Assembly (NCBI RefSeq): GCF_000429925.1
Contig: NZ_AUCU01000013.1
Coordinates: 62,001-126,000, forward strand
DNA from: Desulfatirhabdium butyrativorans DSM 18734
Lineage (GTDB): Bacteria > Desulfobacterota > Desulfobacteria > Desulfobacterales > Desulfatirhabdiaceae
Length of the DNA stretch: 64,000 bases
Direction: 5' to 3'
Below, in pieces: positions 1 through 7,870 of this stretch (its first letter is position 1; each line of letters begins with the position of its first letter). The notes under the pieces were generated by a model, which saw only the letters and a list, made by a program, of their open reading frames with translations, made no database searches and was not told the DNA's origin. Made by a program: the position numbers and the translations under genes.

Positions 1-215
1 CATGTGCATTTCGACTTCGTCAGTCCGGCAATGAAGGCAACCACATCCAAATGCTCTTTCCAGCTCAGGGCAGGGCTTTCCCCAGTCGTGCCGACAGCAA
101 GTATACCCAAAATGCCGTTTTGAATCTGGAAATCCACCAGTGCCCGCAATCCTTCGTAATCGACCGCTCCATTGCGGAACGGGGTCACCATCGCCGTATA
201 ACAGATTGCTTCCAT
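1..215 (-). CDS. dapA: 4-hydroxy-tetrahydrodipicolinate synthase, N-terminal part (runs off the window)
   Basis: Only the first 71 codons are present; the gene continues beyond position 1. On the reverse strand the start ATG (complement of 213-215) is preceded by GAGAGG. The protein begins MEAICYTAMVTPF and carries GTTGE at residues 42-46, the signature of the DapA/N-acetylneuraminate lyase aldolase family. DapA condenses pyruvate with aspartate semialdehyde in the first committed step to diaminopimelate and lysine. The other lysine genes here (lysA, dapF, dapL) lie near 39-42 kb, so dapA is separated from them. A related lyase of the same fold cannot be excluded from the N-terminus alone, but the start and motif fit DapA well. 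Confidence 0.85.
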   Translation of the reverse strand, partial: MEAICYTAMVTPFRNGAVDYEGLRALVDFQIQNGILGILAVGTTGESPALSWKEHLDVVAFIAGLTKSKCT

Positions 216-370
216 TTTTCCTCTCCCCATCATGGCATGAAAATATCTTTGGCCGCAGGAAATGCGACAATGAAGGATGATGCTAAAAAAGCTTTACAAG
301 CAAGTCAAGCCTAAATAGAATTTTCTGCGTTTACAAAAAGCCCCGCATGTGAAAATGTGAATTCAGGGTA
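216..370. other. Non-coding upstream region of dapA
   Basis: AT-richer DNA upstream of the reverse-strand dapA start. A short forward open frame crosses it but overlaps dapA antisense and has no recognisable product. I see no clear promoter or RNA. Confidence 0.4.
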
Positions 371-438
371 ACGTTTTACGTTTTACGTTTTACGTTTTAC
401 GTTTTAAGTTTTAAGGGTTACGTTTTAAGGGTTAAGGG
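371..438. repeat. Heptamer tandem array, unit ACGTTTT
   Basis: About five perfect ACGTTTT units are followed by degenerate units (AAGTTTT, AAGGGTT). The period is exactly 7 bp, like the other tandem arrays of this window, but the unit is different. Confidence 0.85.
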
Positions 439-523
439 GTGGATGGGAACGTTTTGATTTTGCATGGGTATTGTTTCCACTGACATTTTCATTCGAGGGG
501 GCGGCGACACCGCCATTAACATT

Positions 524-659
524 GACGACTTCGTAAAAAGTCCGGATATCCCGCGCATCGCGGGATTGCGCTGAATCCTTCGTCACTGAGGTGTAGGTTA
601 ACTACGCCTCATTCCTCAGGATTTGCGCGCCTTGTCCACGACCTTTTTACAACGCCGTC
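524..659. repeat. Inverted-repeat element with CTTCGTAAAAAG ends
   Basis: The left end GACGACTTCGTAAAAAGTC (524-542) is an imperfect inverted copy of the right end GACCTTTTTACAACGCCGTC (640-659). A similar pair of ends bounds 60220-60348. The inside shows further short palindromes (CGCGCATCGCG). It has no coding capacity and resembles a small non-autonomous intergenic element. Confidence 0.55.
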
Positions 660-675
660 TGAATTTTGACGATTT

Positions 676-766
676 AGTGCCTGAACGGAAAACCCCTATT
701 CGGAGCAGCGCGTCGCCTGCCCTCCGGCTCAGGTTGTACCCAAAACGGGTTTTCCGTTCAGATACT
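676..766. repeat. About 90-bp palindromic element, copy A
   Basis: The ends AGTGCCTGAACGGAAAACCC (676-695) and GGGTTTTCCGTTCAGATACT (747-766) are a 20-bp inverted repeat with two mismatches. The middle carries CCTATTCGGAGCAGCGCG and GTTGTACCCAAAACG. Further full or partial copies lie near 16249, 18460, 25836, 32241, 48571 and 51963. No transposase is encoded. Confidence 0.8.
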
Positions 767-807
767 CTTTACGAGTTCATCGACATGTATTCAGAAACAG
801 ATGACAA

Positions 808-1059
808 CCCATAGCCCATAGCCCATAGCCCATAGCCCATAGCCCATAGCCCAAAGCCCAAAGCCCAAAGCCCAAAGCCCAAAGCCCATAGCCCAAAGCC
901 CATAGCCCATAGCCCATAGCCCATAGCCCAAAGCCCATAGCCCAAAGCCCATAGCCCAAAGCCCATAGCCCAAAGCCCATAGCCCAAAGCCCATAGCCCA
1001 AAGCCCATAGCCCAAAGCCCAAAGCCCAAAGCCCAAAGCCCAAAGCCCAAAGCCCAAAG
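808..1059. repeat. 36-unit heptamer array (CCCATAG/CCCAAAG) in front of tsaD
   Basis: Thirty-six 7-bp units run without interruption and differ only at one position (T or A). In order, T for CCCATAG and A for CCCAAAG: six T, five A, T, A, four T, then A/T alternating from 927 to 1017, then six more A. The array ends 26 bp before the tsaD start. All three reverse frames are open across it only because the unit lacks stops; these frames are not genes. Confidence 0.95.
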
Positions 1060-1085
1060 CCTATTTCCCATCATCCTGATGACCC

Positions 1086-2066
1086 ATGAAAATTCTCGGT
1101 ATTGAAACTTCCTGTGACGAAACCGCGGCGGCTGTCGTGGAAAACGCGACGGTTGTCCGTTCCTCGGTGGTAGCGTCCCAAATTGCCGACCACCATCCAT
1201 ACGGGGGCGTCGTGCCGGAGCTGGCTTCCCGGAAACACCTCGAAGCCATTACGCCGGTGGTGGCAGCGGCGCTCCAGCAGGCGGGCATTGCAGCAACCGG
1301 TCTCGATGCCATCGCTGTCACCCGCGGCCCCGGCCTTGTGGGTGCGCTGCTGGTGGGATTTTCCTTCGCCAAGGCCATGGCCGTATCCCTGAATCTCCCC
1401 TGGATCGGAATCAACCACCTGGAAGGACATATCCAGGCCCTGTTTTTGTCGGAAACGGCCCCATCATTTCCGTTCATCGTCCTGCTTGCCTCAGGGGGGC
1501 ATACCAGCATCTACAAGGCATGCTCACCCATCGAGATGATTCCGATGGGCAGAACGCTGGATGATGCTGCAGGGGAAGCCTTCGACAAGGTGGCCAAACT
1601 GCTCGGTCTCGGATATCCCGGTGGCGCGGTCATCGAAAAGACGGCGCGAAACGGCAACCCCAAATCGATTCCCTTCCCCAGAACCTACCTGGATAAAACC
1701 CGCTTTGATTTCAGCTTCAGCGGCCTGAAAACGGCGGTCCGGAGATATGTGCAGACGCATGGCACATCTTCAGTCGAGGACATTGTTGCCTCGTTTCAGG
1801 AGGCGGCCTGTGAGGTGATGGTCCAAAAGCTCGTTCAGGCGGCAGTTTCGGAAAAGGCATCCCGCATCGCCATCGTCGGTGGTGTCGCAGCAAACAGCCG
1901 CCTGCGGCAGATGGCCAAATCGGAGGCGGAAAAACATGGTCTGGATTTGTTCATTCCGGAGATCGCCTATTGCGGAGACAATGCAGCCATGATCGCATCG
2001 GCCGGATTTCACAGGCTGATGAACGGCGAGCGCTCATCGGTCGAAGACGATGTCTTCAGCCGTTGA
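1086..2066 (+). CDS. tsaD: tRNA N6-adenosine threonylcarbamoyltransferase
   Basis: TsaD transfers the threonylcarbamoyl group from TC-AMP to A37 of ANN-decoding tRNAs, working with TsaB and TsaE in the cytoplasm. The 326-residue product is close to the usual bacterial length. It opens MKILGIETSCDETAAAVV, has the metal-binding HLEGH at residues 111-115 (His111, His115) and the nucleotide-binding SGGHT at 136-140, plus the C-terminal CGDNAAMIA segment. The ATG at 1086 is preceded by no convincing Shine-Dalgarno sequence (CATCCTGATGACCC) and lies only 26 bp from a large heptamer array, so its expression signals are either within or upstream of the repeats. tsaB and tsaE are not nearby. Confidence 0.96.
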   Translation: MKILGIETSCDETAAAVVENATVVRSSVVASQIADHHPYGGVVPELASRKHLEAITPVVAAALQQAGIAATGLDAIAVTRGPGLVGALLVGFSFAKAMAVSLNLPWIGINHLEGHIQALFLSETAPSFPFIVLLASGGHTSIYKACSPIEMIPMGRTLDDAAGEAFDKVAKLLGLGYPGGAVIEKTARNGNPKSIPFPRTYLDKTRFDFSFSGLKTAVRRYVQTHGTSSVEDIVASFQEAACEVMVQKLVQAAVSEKASRIAIVGGVAANSRLRQMAKSEAEKHGLDLFIPEIAYCGDNAAMIASAGFHRLMNGERSSVEDDVFSR

Positions 2067-2092
2067 GAAAATCCGGCCGCTCATGATTGCTG

Positions 2093-2184
2093 GACTCGCA
2101 AAAAGTCAGTGAGTCTTCAGCGAGCCGCATGGGGGCAGGTCCGGAAATATCCCACAATCGGGGTACGGCGACTTTTTGCGAGTC
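2093..2184. repeat. Inverted-repeat element with GACTCGCAAAAAGTC ends
   Basis: A perfect 15-bp inverted repeat (2093-2107 and 2170-2184) encloses 62 bp in the gap between the convergent genes tsaD and nagZ. As RNA it could fold as a long hairpin and serve as a two-way terminator. The ends resemble the CTTCGTAAAAAG family at 524 and 60220. Confidence 0.6.
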
Positions 2185-2204
2185 ATTCATGATACGGATA
2201 GACG

Positions 2205-3173
2205 TCAGCGCATCAGCCATCCGGATTTTGCGGTTGCGATCCGCTGCAGCGAGGCGGCCATCATTTCGGGATGGGTTTTTGAAAAAGTCTGCAGCAGTTC
2301 GAATGCCGCATCGATGTTCGGACCCCAGTGGCAGATCAGCATGAGATCGACATCCGCCGCCGCAGCCTGCAACACGGCCGTTTCGAGCGGATAATGCTTG
2401 GCAACGGCGCCCATGTCGAGATCATCCGTCATGATGAGACCCGGATAACCGAGCACCTGCCGCAACCATTGCCTGCTGATCACTTCCGAAAGACTGGCCG
2501 GCCACAGAGGATCGATGGCGGTATACAGGATGTGGGAGAGCATGATCCCGCTGACACCTGCTTCGATGGCTTTTACAAAGGGGATCAGGTCGGTTCGCGC
2601 CATTTCGGCCTGATCGACATCCAGCCGGGGCAAATCGAGATGACTGTCGAGCACCGTCCTGCCGATTCCCGGGAAATGTTTGGCGACAGCCATCAAGCCG
2701 TTTTGCTGAAACCCCTCGATGACCGTCGCCCCCATCAGGGCGACCCGCTCCGGCGCCCCCTTGAACACGCGGCCAGCCATGATGCCATCGAATCCTTCCG
2801 GGATGCAGTCCACAACAGGCGCAAAATTCATGTTGACGCCGACGGATCGCAGTTCCCTCGAAACGATCCCGGCGAAGCGCTCGGCCTCGGCCGGCGTTTC
2901 CATGAACGGGTTGCCCCGAAATTCCGTGAATGGTTTCCGGAAGCGGGCCACCTGCCCGCCTTCCTGATCGACGGCGATGAACAGGGGCGGTTTCCCATGC
3001 CGGCGGGCGAGATCCTGGATGTCAGCGCACAACGCGGCTGCCTGTTCCGGGGAGGCGATATTTCTGGAAAACAGGATCATCCCGCCAACCCCCACATCCA
3101 CGACGGCATGTTCGATATCCCGGTTCATGGCGGTTCCATCGAAGCCAATCATCAATCGCTGTCCACAGTCCAT
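2205..3173 (-). CDS. nagZ: Beta-N-acetylhexosaminidase, glycoside hydrolase family 3
   Basis: NagZ removes N-acetylglucosamine from anhydromuropeptides during peptidoglycan recycling in the cytoplasm. The 322-residue protein has no signal peptide. It contains DQEGGQVARF near residues 69-78, the family motif KHFPGIG at 165-171 followed by DSH at 176-178 (the Asp-His general acid pair) and the TDDLDM nucleophile region at 249-254. Length and motif order match bacterial NagZ. The start ATG follows AAAGGAAACGGG. It converges with tsaD and has no other recycling genes beside it. Confidence 0.93.
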   Translation of the reverse strand: MDCGQRLMIGFDGTAMNRDIEHAVVDVGVGGMILFSRNIASPEQAAALCADIQDLARRHGKPPLFIAVDQEGGQVARFRKPFTEFRGNPFMETPAEAERFAGIVSRELRSVGVNMNFAPVVDCIPEGFDGIMAGRVFKGAPERVALMGATVIEGFQQNGLMAVAKHFPGIGRTVLDSHLDLPRLDVDQAEMARTDLIPFVKAIEAGVSGIMLSHILYTAIDPLWPASLSEVISRQWLRQVLGYPGLIMTDDLDMGAVAKHYPLETAVLQAAAADVDLMLICHWGPNIDAAFELLQTFSKTHPEMMAASLQRIATAKSGWLMR

Positions 3174-3257
3174 CCCGTTTCCTTTCCCGATCGTAGTCGT
3201 AAATATTCGGTAAGCCGGTTTTTGTTCAGTTATTGGCTCTTCATCCTGTATTAGGGC

Positions 3258-3506
3258 TCAGCCCCGTCCACTCGCTGAGTTCAGTTCTTCTTGCCCCTGC
3301 CAGGAAAACGCAATCCGTGCATTTCCGGCAGTATTTTCCAACCGGCAATCCATCTCCCCCTGGACCAGCCCGAATTGAAAGTGCCCCGAGCCGTCCTTTC
3401 GGAACATGAAATCTCCCGGAACTTCCATGTTGACGTATTCCTGGTCCCAGGCTTCCATTTCCACGATCTGCCAATGGCCGACAAATTGTTGAAGGCCTTT
3501 TGCCAT
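3258..3506 (-). pseudogene. Small conserved protein, probably C-terminally truncated
   Basis: The 82-residue product begins MAKGLQQFVGHWQIVEMEAW and ends ...SASGRG. The ATG directly follows the stop codon of the helicase gene, so it is the last gene of the island operon. From memory, proteins with this opening are usually about 120-130 residues and continue GRGWA... after the point where this one stops; the stop therefore looks premature. Function is unknown: no catalytic motif, membrane segment or signal peptide is visible. The left border of the island lies just downstream (about 3241-3257). Confidence 0.5.
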
Positions 3507-6041
3507 CTATTCCTCGACCTTGAAAATGGTGGATGCCGGCAGCTGAAGACTGCCAATCAGCCCGGATAGAGAAACGGATTTCACCAGGTTCACGTCTTTC
3601 TGATTGATCCGTATATAGCGCCATGGCTCGCCGGTTTGTTCGGAAACCCGGCGGCACCAGGAACCGATGGCTTCATCCTTGGCCCGAGTGCCTTCCCAGA
3701 CGCGGCCCTTGGTCTCGATGATCCAGTTTACCTCCCTACCTCCGGCCTTCTGCACCACCACCCAGTCCGGGTGATAGAAGCCGATGGCCCCGCTGGGCTT
3801 GATGTAATCCACCCGGAACTGGGTTCCGGACTCGCCCTGTTCGGTGGTTCCGAGGGCGGCAAAGCGCGGCACGTCCGGGGCACGGTCCAGAAACTCTGCG
3901 AATTGGCGTTCGAAATCATTGTAAGTGGCCACGAAGTTAAAAATTGTTTTGGCGGCCGTCAGCGGCGGCAGGTTGCGCCGCCAGCTGAATGGCTTGGTTT
4001 GGGACAGTTTATAATCCGCTTTCTCGAATTCGATGGTGCGGCGCTCCAGGGTCAGCTCGGCGATCTTGCGGGCCAGGTATTTGGCGATGCCTTCCTGCAG
4101 TTCGAGCCGGGCCAGGTGGGACCGCAAGACTTCCGCTTCCAGATCGACCGATTGGCCGAAACAACGGGAGGCGACATAATCGCGCACAATGGGATACAGC
4201 TCGGCAAACCGGTTGGGCAGCTTGGCCCGGTCGATCACCTTGTTGGCAATGGAAGCGATCAATTGGCGGGCCTGGGGCAGATCGGCGGCGATGTCGGCTT
4301 GATGCACTTCGGTCTGAGTGGTGGCGAACTGTAGTTTCAGCCGAACCCGGAAGACCTCCGCAAGCTCCGCCTGTTCATAAATGGCCTCCAGATTATCAAG
4401 TCGCAGGTCCGCAAGCTTTCGGACGTCGTGCACCAGGCGCGGCTTGGTGATCGGCAGGTTGATGTCGTAAGCCGTTCGCTCCTGGATCGGCGCAATGATG
4501 ACCGGCAAAGGCGGGTCTTTCTTGTCGGTGGAAGCCACGCCCACGCCTTCGGCTTCGAGCTGGTCGCGCACCACCTTGAGCAGGTTACGGGTGCCCAGCA
4601 CTTCCAGGGTCTGGGTCTTGTCCGGGCCGATCTGGGTCATCAGGCGCAGCCCCCGGCCGATGACCTGCTCGGGCAGTATCTCGGCCTTGGCTGTAAAAGG
4701 TCGCAAACCCAGAACTACCGACACATTGCGCACGTCCCACCCCTCGCGCAGCATCATGACGCTGACGATGGCCTTGATCCGGCTCTCGGCCTTGTCGATA
4801 TCCCGGGCCGCCTCTCGGGCCTTTTCCAGATCCTTTTTGGTGATCTCGCCGGCAGCGTCGGTATGGATCACCAGGACCTCGCTTTCCAGCAGGCCGAACT
4901 CCTTTGTTTTCCATAGATACTCGCCCAAAGCGTCGGCAAAGACGTTCTTTTCGGCCATGATGAACAGCACCGGCCGCTGGCCCAATTTCTTATACACCGC
5001 ATCGTGTTCCCGCCAGCGCTGGACCGCGGCGCGCAGCCAGTAGCCGTATTTCTCCGACACGTTTTCCTTGGTCACATTGTCCGGATCTTCAGCAGGCTGT
5101 TTGGGGTCATCCTCCTTGGTGACGATCAGGGGGGCCTTGACGATGCGGTCCTCCACGGCCTGGGCTAGCGGGTAGTCGCAGACGGTCCAGGGAAAGTACA
5201 TGCCGTTCTGGTCCTTGGGCGTAGCCGAAAAATCCAACCAGAGGGAAAGGCCCCTGGGCAGGACGCGGTGAATGGCCAAAAGCGACTGGCTCCAGGCCAG
5301 GTCCTCGTCGTGCACGTGATGGGCCTCGTCGTTGAGTACCACCAGGTCTTTCAAGGACTTGACCCGCTCCAGCATGGATCGCTGTCCCGAAGCGGCCAGG
5401 TCCTGGGAAGGCTTTTTGCCCAGCAGGGTTTCCACGGCGTTGGCGGGGGTCCAGGCCTGATCGCGGGACTCATAGAGCTGGTGGATGTTGGTCAAAAACA
5501 GGTTGCCGGAAGGATCGGGTTCGGATGCTTCGCCGCGCAGGATCACCTTCTGGCTGAACAGAGCGCGCCACTCCGGCGGAATCAGCGGGATCTGATAAAA
5601 TACCCGGTTGGCGCCGAAATCCTTTTCCAGCCGCTGGTAGACGATCACGTTGGGGGCGACCATCAAAAAGTTGGTCGAAAGCGTCGATTCCGGAACCATT
5701 TTGCGGTGAAAGTGCGACCAGACCATGACCATGGCCATGACCCAGGTCTTGCCGGAACCGGTGGCCATCTTGAAGGCCAGGCGGCAGAGGTTTTCCGGCG
5801 GCAGGTCCTGGACCCCCTCCTTGTCCAGCTCCGGCACATAGCGCACGATCTGGCGGCGGCCGTCCATGGTGGTCTGAAAGACGATGTTGTCGGAAAAGAG
5901 GTCCTTTTTGTAAACCTCGGCATAGGAGCGGATCAGGTCCGCGGCATCCCCCTTGCCGGCGATCTCCACCAGCCAGGCCAGGGTCTCCATGGCTTCCCGC
6001 TGGCAAAAATAATAGCGGAACGGCGCCTCGAATCCGGACAC
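3507..6041 (-). CDS. DEAD/DEAH helicase with C-terminal PD-(D/E)xK nuclease, type III restriction Res-like; upstream part frameshifted off
   Basis: From the GTG at 6041 the frame codes for 844 residues. It shows Walker A ATGSGKT (93-99), DEAH (238-241), motif III FSATP (271-275) and motif VI QVIGRGLR (459-466), then near the C-terminus HPDWVVV (Asp759) and IIETKGR (Glu776, Lys778), a PD-(D/E)xK nuclease signature. This is the architecture of type III restriction Res subunits and related defence helicases. The same frame stays open upstream and reads EFNWEGCADAGKAITAPFEE..., which joins well to the SAP-domain ORF at 5933-6358 if one T is restored in a four-T run (complement of 6111-6114). The complete protein would be about 950 residues. 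No modification methyltransferase is present nearby. Confidence 0.85.
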   Translation of the reverse strand: MSGFEAPFRYYFCQREAMETLAWLVEIAGKGDAADLIRSYAEVYKKDLFSDNIVFQTTMDGRRQIVRYVPELDKEGVQDLPPENLCRLAFKMATGSGKTWVMAMVMVWSHFHRKMVPESTLSTNFLMVAPNVIVYQRLEKDFGANRVFYQIPLIPPEWRALFSQKVILRGEASEPDPSGNLFLTNIHQLYESRDQAWTPANAVETLLGKKPSQDLAASGQRSMLERVKSLKDLVVLNDEAHHVHDEDLAWSQSLLAIHRVLPRGLSLWLDFSATPKDQNGMYFPWTVCDYPLAQAVEDRIVKAPLIVTKEDDPKQPAEDPDNVTKENVSEKYGYWLRAAVQRWREHDAVYKKLGQRPVLFIMAEKNVFADALGEYLWKTKEFGLLESEVLVIHTDAAGEITKKDLEKAREAARDIDKAESRIKAIVSVMMLREGWDVRNVSVVLGLRPFTAKAEILPEQVIGRGLRLMTQIGPDKTQTLEVLGTRNLLKVVRDQLEAEGVGVASTDKKDPPLPVIIAPIQERTAYDINLPITKPRLVHDVRKLADLRLDNLEAIYEQAELAEVFRVRLKLQFATTQTEVHQADIAADLPQARQLIASIANKVIDRAKLPNRFAELYPIVRDYVASRCFGQSVDLEAEVLRSHLARLELQEGIAKYLARKIAELTLERRTIEFEKADYKLSQTKPFSWRRNLPPLTAAKTIFNFVATYNDFERQFAEFLDRAPDVPRFAALGTTEQGESGTQFRVDYIKPSGAIGFYHPDWVVVQKAGGREVNWIIETKGRVWEGTRAKDEAIGSWCRRVSEQTGEPWRYIRINQKDVNLVKSVSLSGLIGSLQLPASTIFKVEE

Positions 6042-6358
6042 GTCATGGTCTTCCTCGAACGGGGCAGTGATGGCTTTGCCGGCATCCGCGCAGCCTTCCC
6101 AGTTGAATTCAAAAGCCGCTCCATCAGTTCCTTTCGCCGGCCCTTGGGACTGACGTTCATCTGCTCGCAGACCGCCTTGACCTGCTTTTCGCTCAGATGC
6201 GCCAGCAACGTTCTCGGTTCTACCCGCCAGCTGCGGGACACCTTGGCCCGCATATCTTCAGCGCTTCGGCGGTCGACACCTTCAATTTCCAAGCTATCAA
6301 CCACCACCTTGAGCGTGTCGCGGTCCATGATGCTCAGGATGGCCTGTTTCAGATTCAT
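5933..6358 (-). pseudogene. SAP-domain N-terminal part of the helicase-nuclease, separated by a frameshift
   Basis: The first about 83 residues (MNLKQAILSIMDRDTLKVV...) include a SAP-like DNA-binding helix-loop-helix, HLSEKQVKAVCEQMNVS followed by RRKELMERLL. After MERLL the frame turns into low-quality sequence that only mirrors the helicase gene, a sign that translation should move to the helicase frame at about 6111-6114. The ATG overlaps the stop of the upstream ATPase gene (ATGA, 6355-6358), showing tight operon coupling. The shift could be a real inactivating mutation, a sequencing error in a homopolymer, or less likely programmed slippage. Confidence 0.6.
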
Positions 6359-7830
6359 TGGGTGCTTTCCTTATCTTGACCGGCTTTCCGCAATACTTCC
6401 TCCCCTGAATGGGTAGACCGGTAACGCTGATTTCTGGCTCTGGGTTTTTGCGGGTTTGTCATTTCGAGAAGGCCCATGGCCAATAATCGGGACAGCGCCC
6501 TTTTGAAATTGCCGGTTCGCGATTTGTATCCCAGCATCCTGAGAAGGTCGGGGGTGCTTTGGGGACTATGGGCGCATGCAGTCATTATGACTTGCTCAAC
6601 CTCCGTCATGGGCTCATGGGCCTCATCATGGGCCTCATCATGGGCCTCGACTTGTTCGGCGGATTTTGTAGCGGCGATCTGCTCCACCAAAAACACCGTG
6701 ACGCGCACCCGCATCCCGATTTCTTCCATTTGCAGATCCGGCAGGCCCAATGCCTCGGCCTCCCTCAAAATGCGGGGAATGCCGCTGCCCCACTGCTCGA
6801 TCAGGTTCAGCTCCCGGAAGATCCGGGCGATGACATGGTTGCGGATCTTGGAGACGCCCCGACGCATGTCCTCGATGGTCATGCCGGGCAGCAGGATGCC
6901 CGGGTTTTCGATCTCGATGCGGTCATCGAAAAACGCCACCCGTATGGGCGCCCCCCTTTGGGAGTAATCGGCGTGCACCAGGGCGTTGATGACCACCTCG
7001 CGCAGAATCTCCAAAGGGATGCTCCATACATCCTTGCGCCGCACCTCGGAAAAATCCGCGCCCCGCATGGCGTGCTTTTTGAGGAACAGAAGGATGCCGT
7101 CCACCGCCTGGGGCAGATGGTCGTAAAGGTCGATGTGATCGAAAATGCGGGCCTTGTCCCGGCCGATGAACCGGCCGCACTGCACCCAGGCATCGGGAAA
7201 ATGCAGGGACCGCTCCTTGCCGCAGATCAGGACAGCGCCCTTGGTGGGAACCAGCCGGCCCTGGTCTTTTGTCAGCAGCCGCAGGGTCAGCATTTCCTTC
7301 TCGTCCAGATTATGCCTGCCACGAAACACGGTTTTCATTGCAGCCAGATCCAGATCAGCGACGGTCAAGTCCGGCATGGGCAGTTCATCAAAGGCGATGC
7401 CCTCCACCGAGCGCCGCAGTTCGGCGATCAACTCCCGGTCGGCCTGACGATTGGTGGACCCCAGACGCACGTAAACGCCGGTTTCCGGCCCTTCGGCCTT
7501 GACCCAGTGGGGTCGGGTGCCGCTCAAAAAGACCTCGATCACCAGCAGCGTCTTGTTCTCGACCGTTACCATCTCCACATTCGGGACGAGCCGCGGACTG
7601 ATGGCATCGGCGATCATACTGCAAAGTCGCTCTTCCTCGTCCAAAGGATGGGCAATGCCGACAGGTGAACGGTTTTTGTCATCCACGCCGATGATGACCT
7701 TACCGCCGGCCGTATTGGCAAAGGCCACCAGGGTTTTCATCAATTTTTTGGGTGAAGACAGGTCCCGCTTGAATTCAAGCGTCTTGCCTTCGGGCTGCTT
7801 TAATAAGGTCTCAATGGTCATCATGGTCAC
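6355..7830 (-). CDS. AlbA_2 (Schlafen-type) domain protein with GHKL-like ATPase and winged-helix end
   Basis: The 491-residue protein begins with an AlbA_2-type segment (TLEFKRDLS..., then LVAFANTAGGKVIIGVDD, about residues 15-60, and GVYVRLGSTNRQAD near 130-145). The middle has LREVVINALVHADYSQRGAP and ENPGILLPGMT, typical of the HATPase_c_4 domain in COG2865 RecG-like regulators. The C-terminus has a winged-helix-like part (LLRMLGYKSRTGNFKRAL) after a small HDEA repeat. Such proteins are common in defence islands and also act as regulators; the exact role here is unknown. It overlaps the SAP ORF by 4 bp and follows the helicase-nuclease remnant by 40 bp, consistent with one operon. Confidence 0.8.
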   Translation of the reverse strand: MTMMTIETLLKQPEGKTLEFKRDLSSPKKLMKTLVAFANTAGGKVIIGVDDKNRSPVGIAHPLDEEERLCSMIADAISPRLVPNVEMVTVENKTLLVIEVFLSGTRPHWVKAEGPETGVYVRLGSTNRQADRELIAELRRSVEGIAFDELPMPDLTVADLDLAAMKTVFRGRHNLDEKEMLTLRLLTKDQGRLVPTKGAVLICGKERSLHFPDAWVQCGRFIGRDKARIFDHIDLYDHLPQAVDGILLFLKKHAMRGADFSEVRRKDVWSIPLEILREVVINALVHADYSQRGAPIRVAFFDDRIEIENPGILLPGMTIEDMRRGVSKIRNHVIARIFRELNLIEQWGSGIPRILREAEALGLPDLQMEEIGMRVRVTVFLVEQIAATKSAEQVEAHDEAHDEAHEPMTEVEQVIMTACAHSPQSTPDLLRMLGYKSRTGNFKRALSRLLAMGLLEMTNPQKPRARNQRYRSTHSGEEVLRKAGQDKESTQ

Positions 7831-7870
7831 CCGCGTTTAAAATCCACAATCCCCAATCCGAAATCCAAAA

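Noticed and set aside
51-314. 87-residue forward ORF at the left edge
   Set aside because: The reverse strand encodes the dapA N-terminus over the same bases.
808-1059. CRISPR array
   Set aside because: The units are 7 bp and contiguous, with no spacers and no cas genes; the same holds for the other tandem arrays.
769-1200. Long reverse frames translating the tsaD-upstream array (GFGLWALGYGLW repeats)
   Set aside because: All three reverse frames are open because a 7-bp unit without stops is being read; no start signal, and the frame runs antisense into tsaD.
2328-3254. 308-residue forward ORF opposite nagZ
   Set aside because: It is an antisense shadow; nagZ on the reverse strand has all family motifs.
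3507-6358. Complete type III restriction-modification system
   Set aside because: Only a Res-like helicase-nuclease is present; no Mod methyltransferase is encoded in the island.
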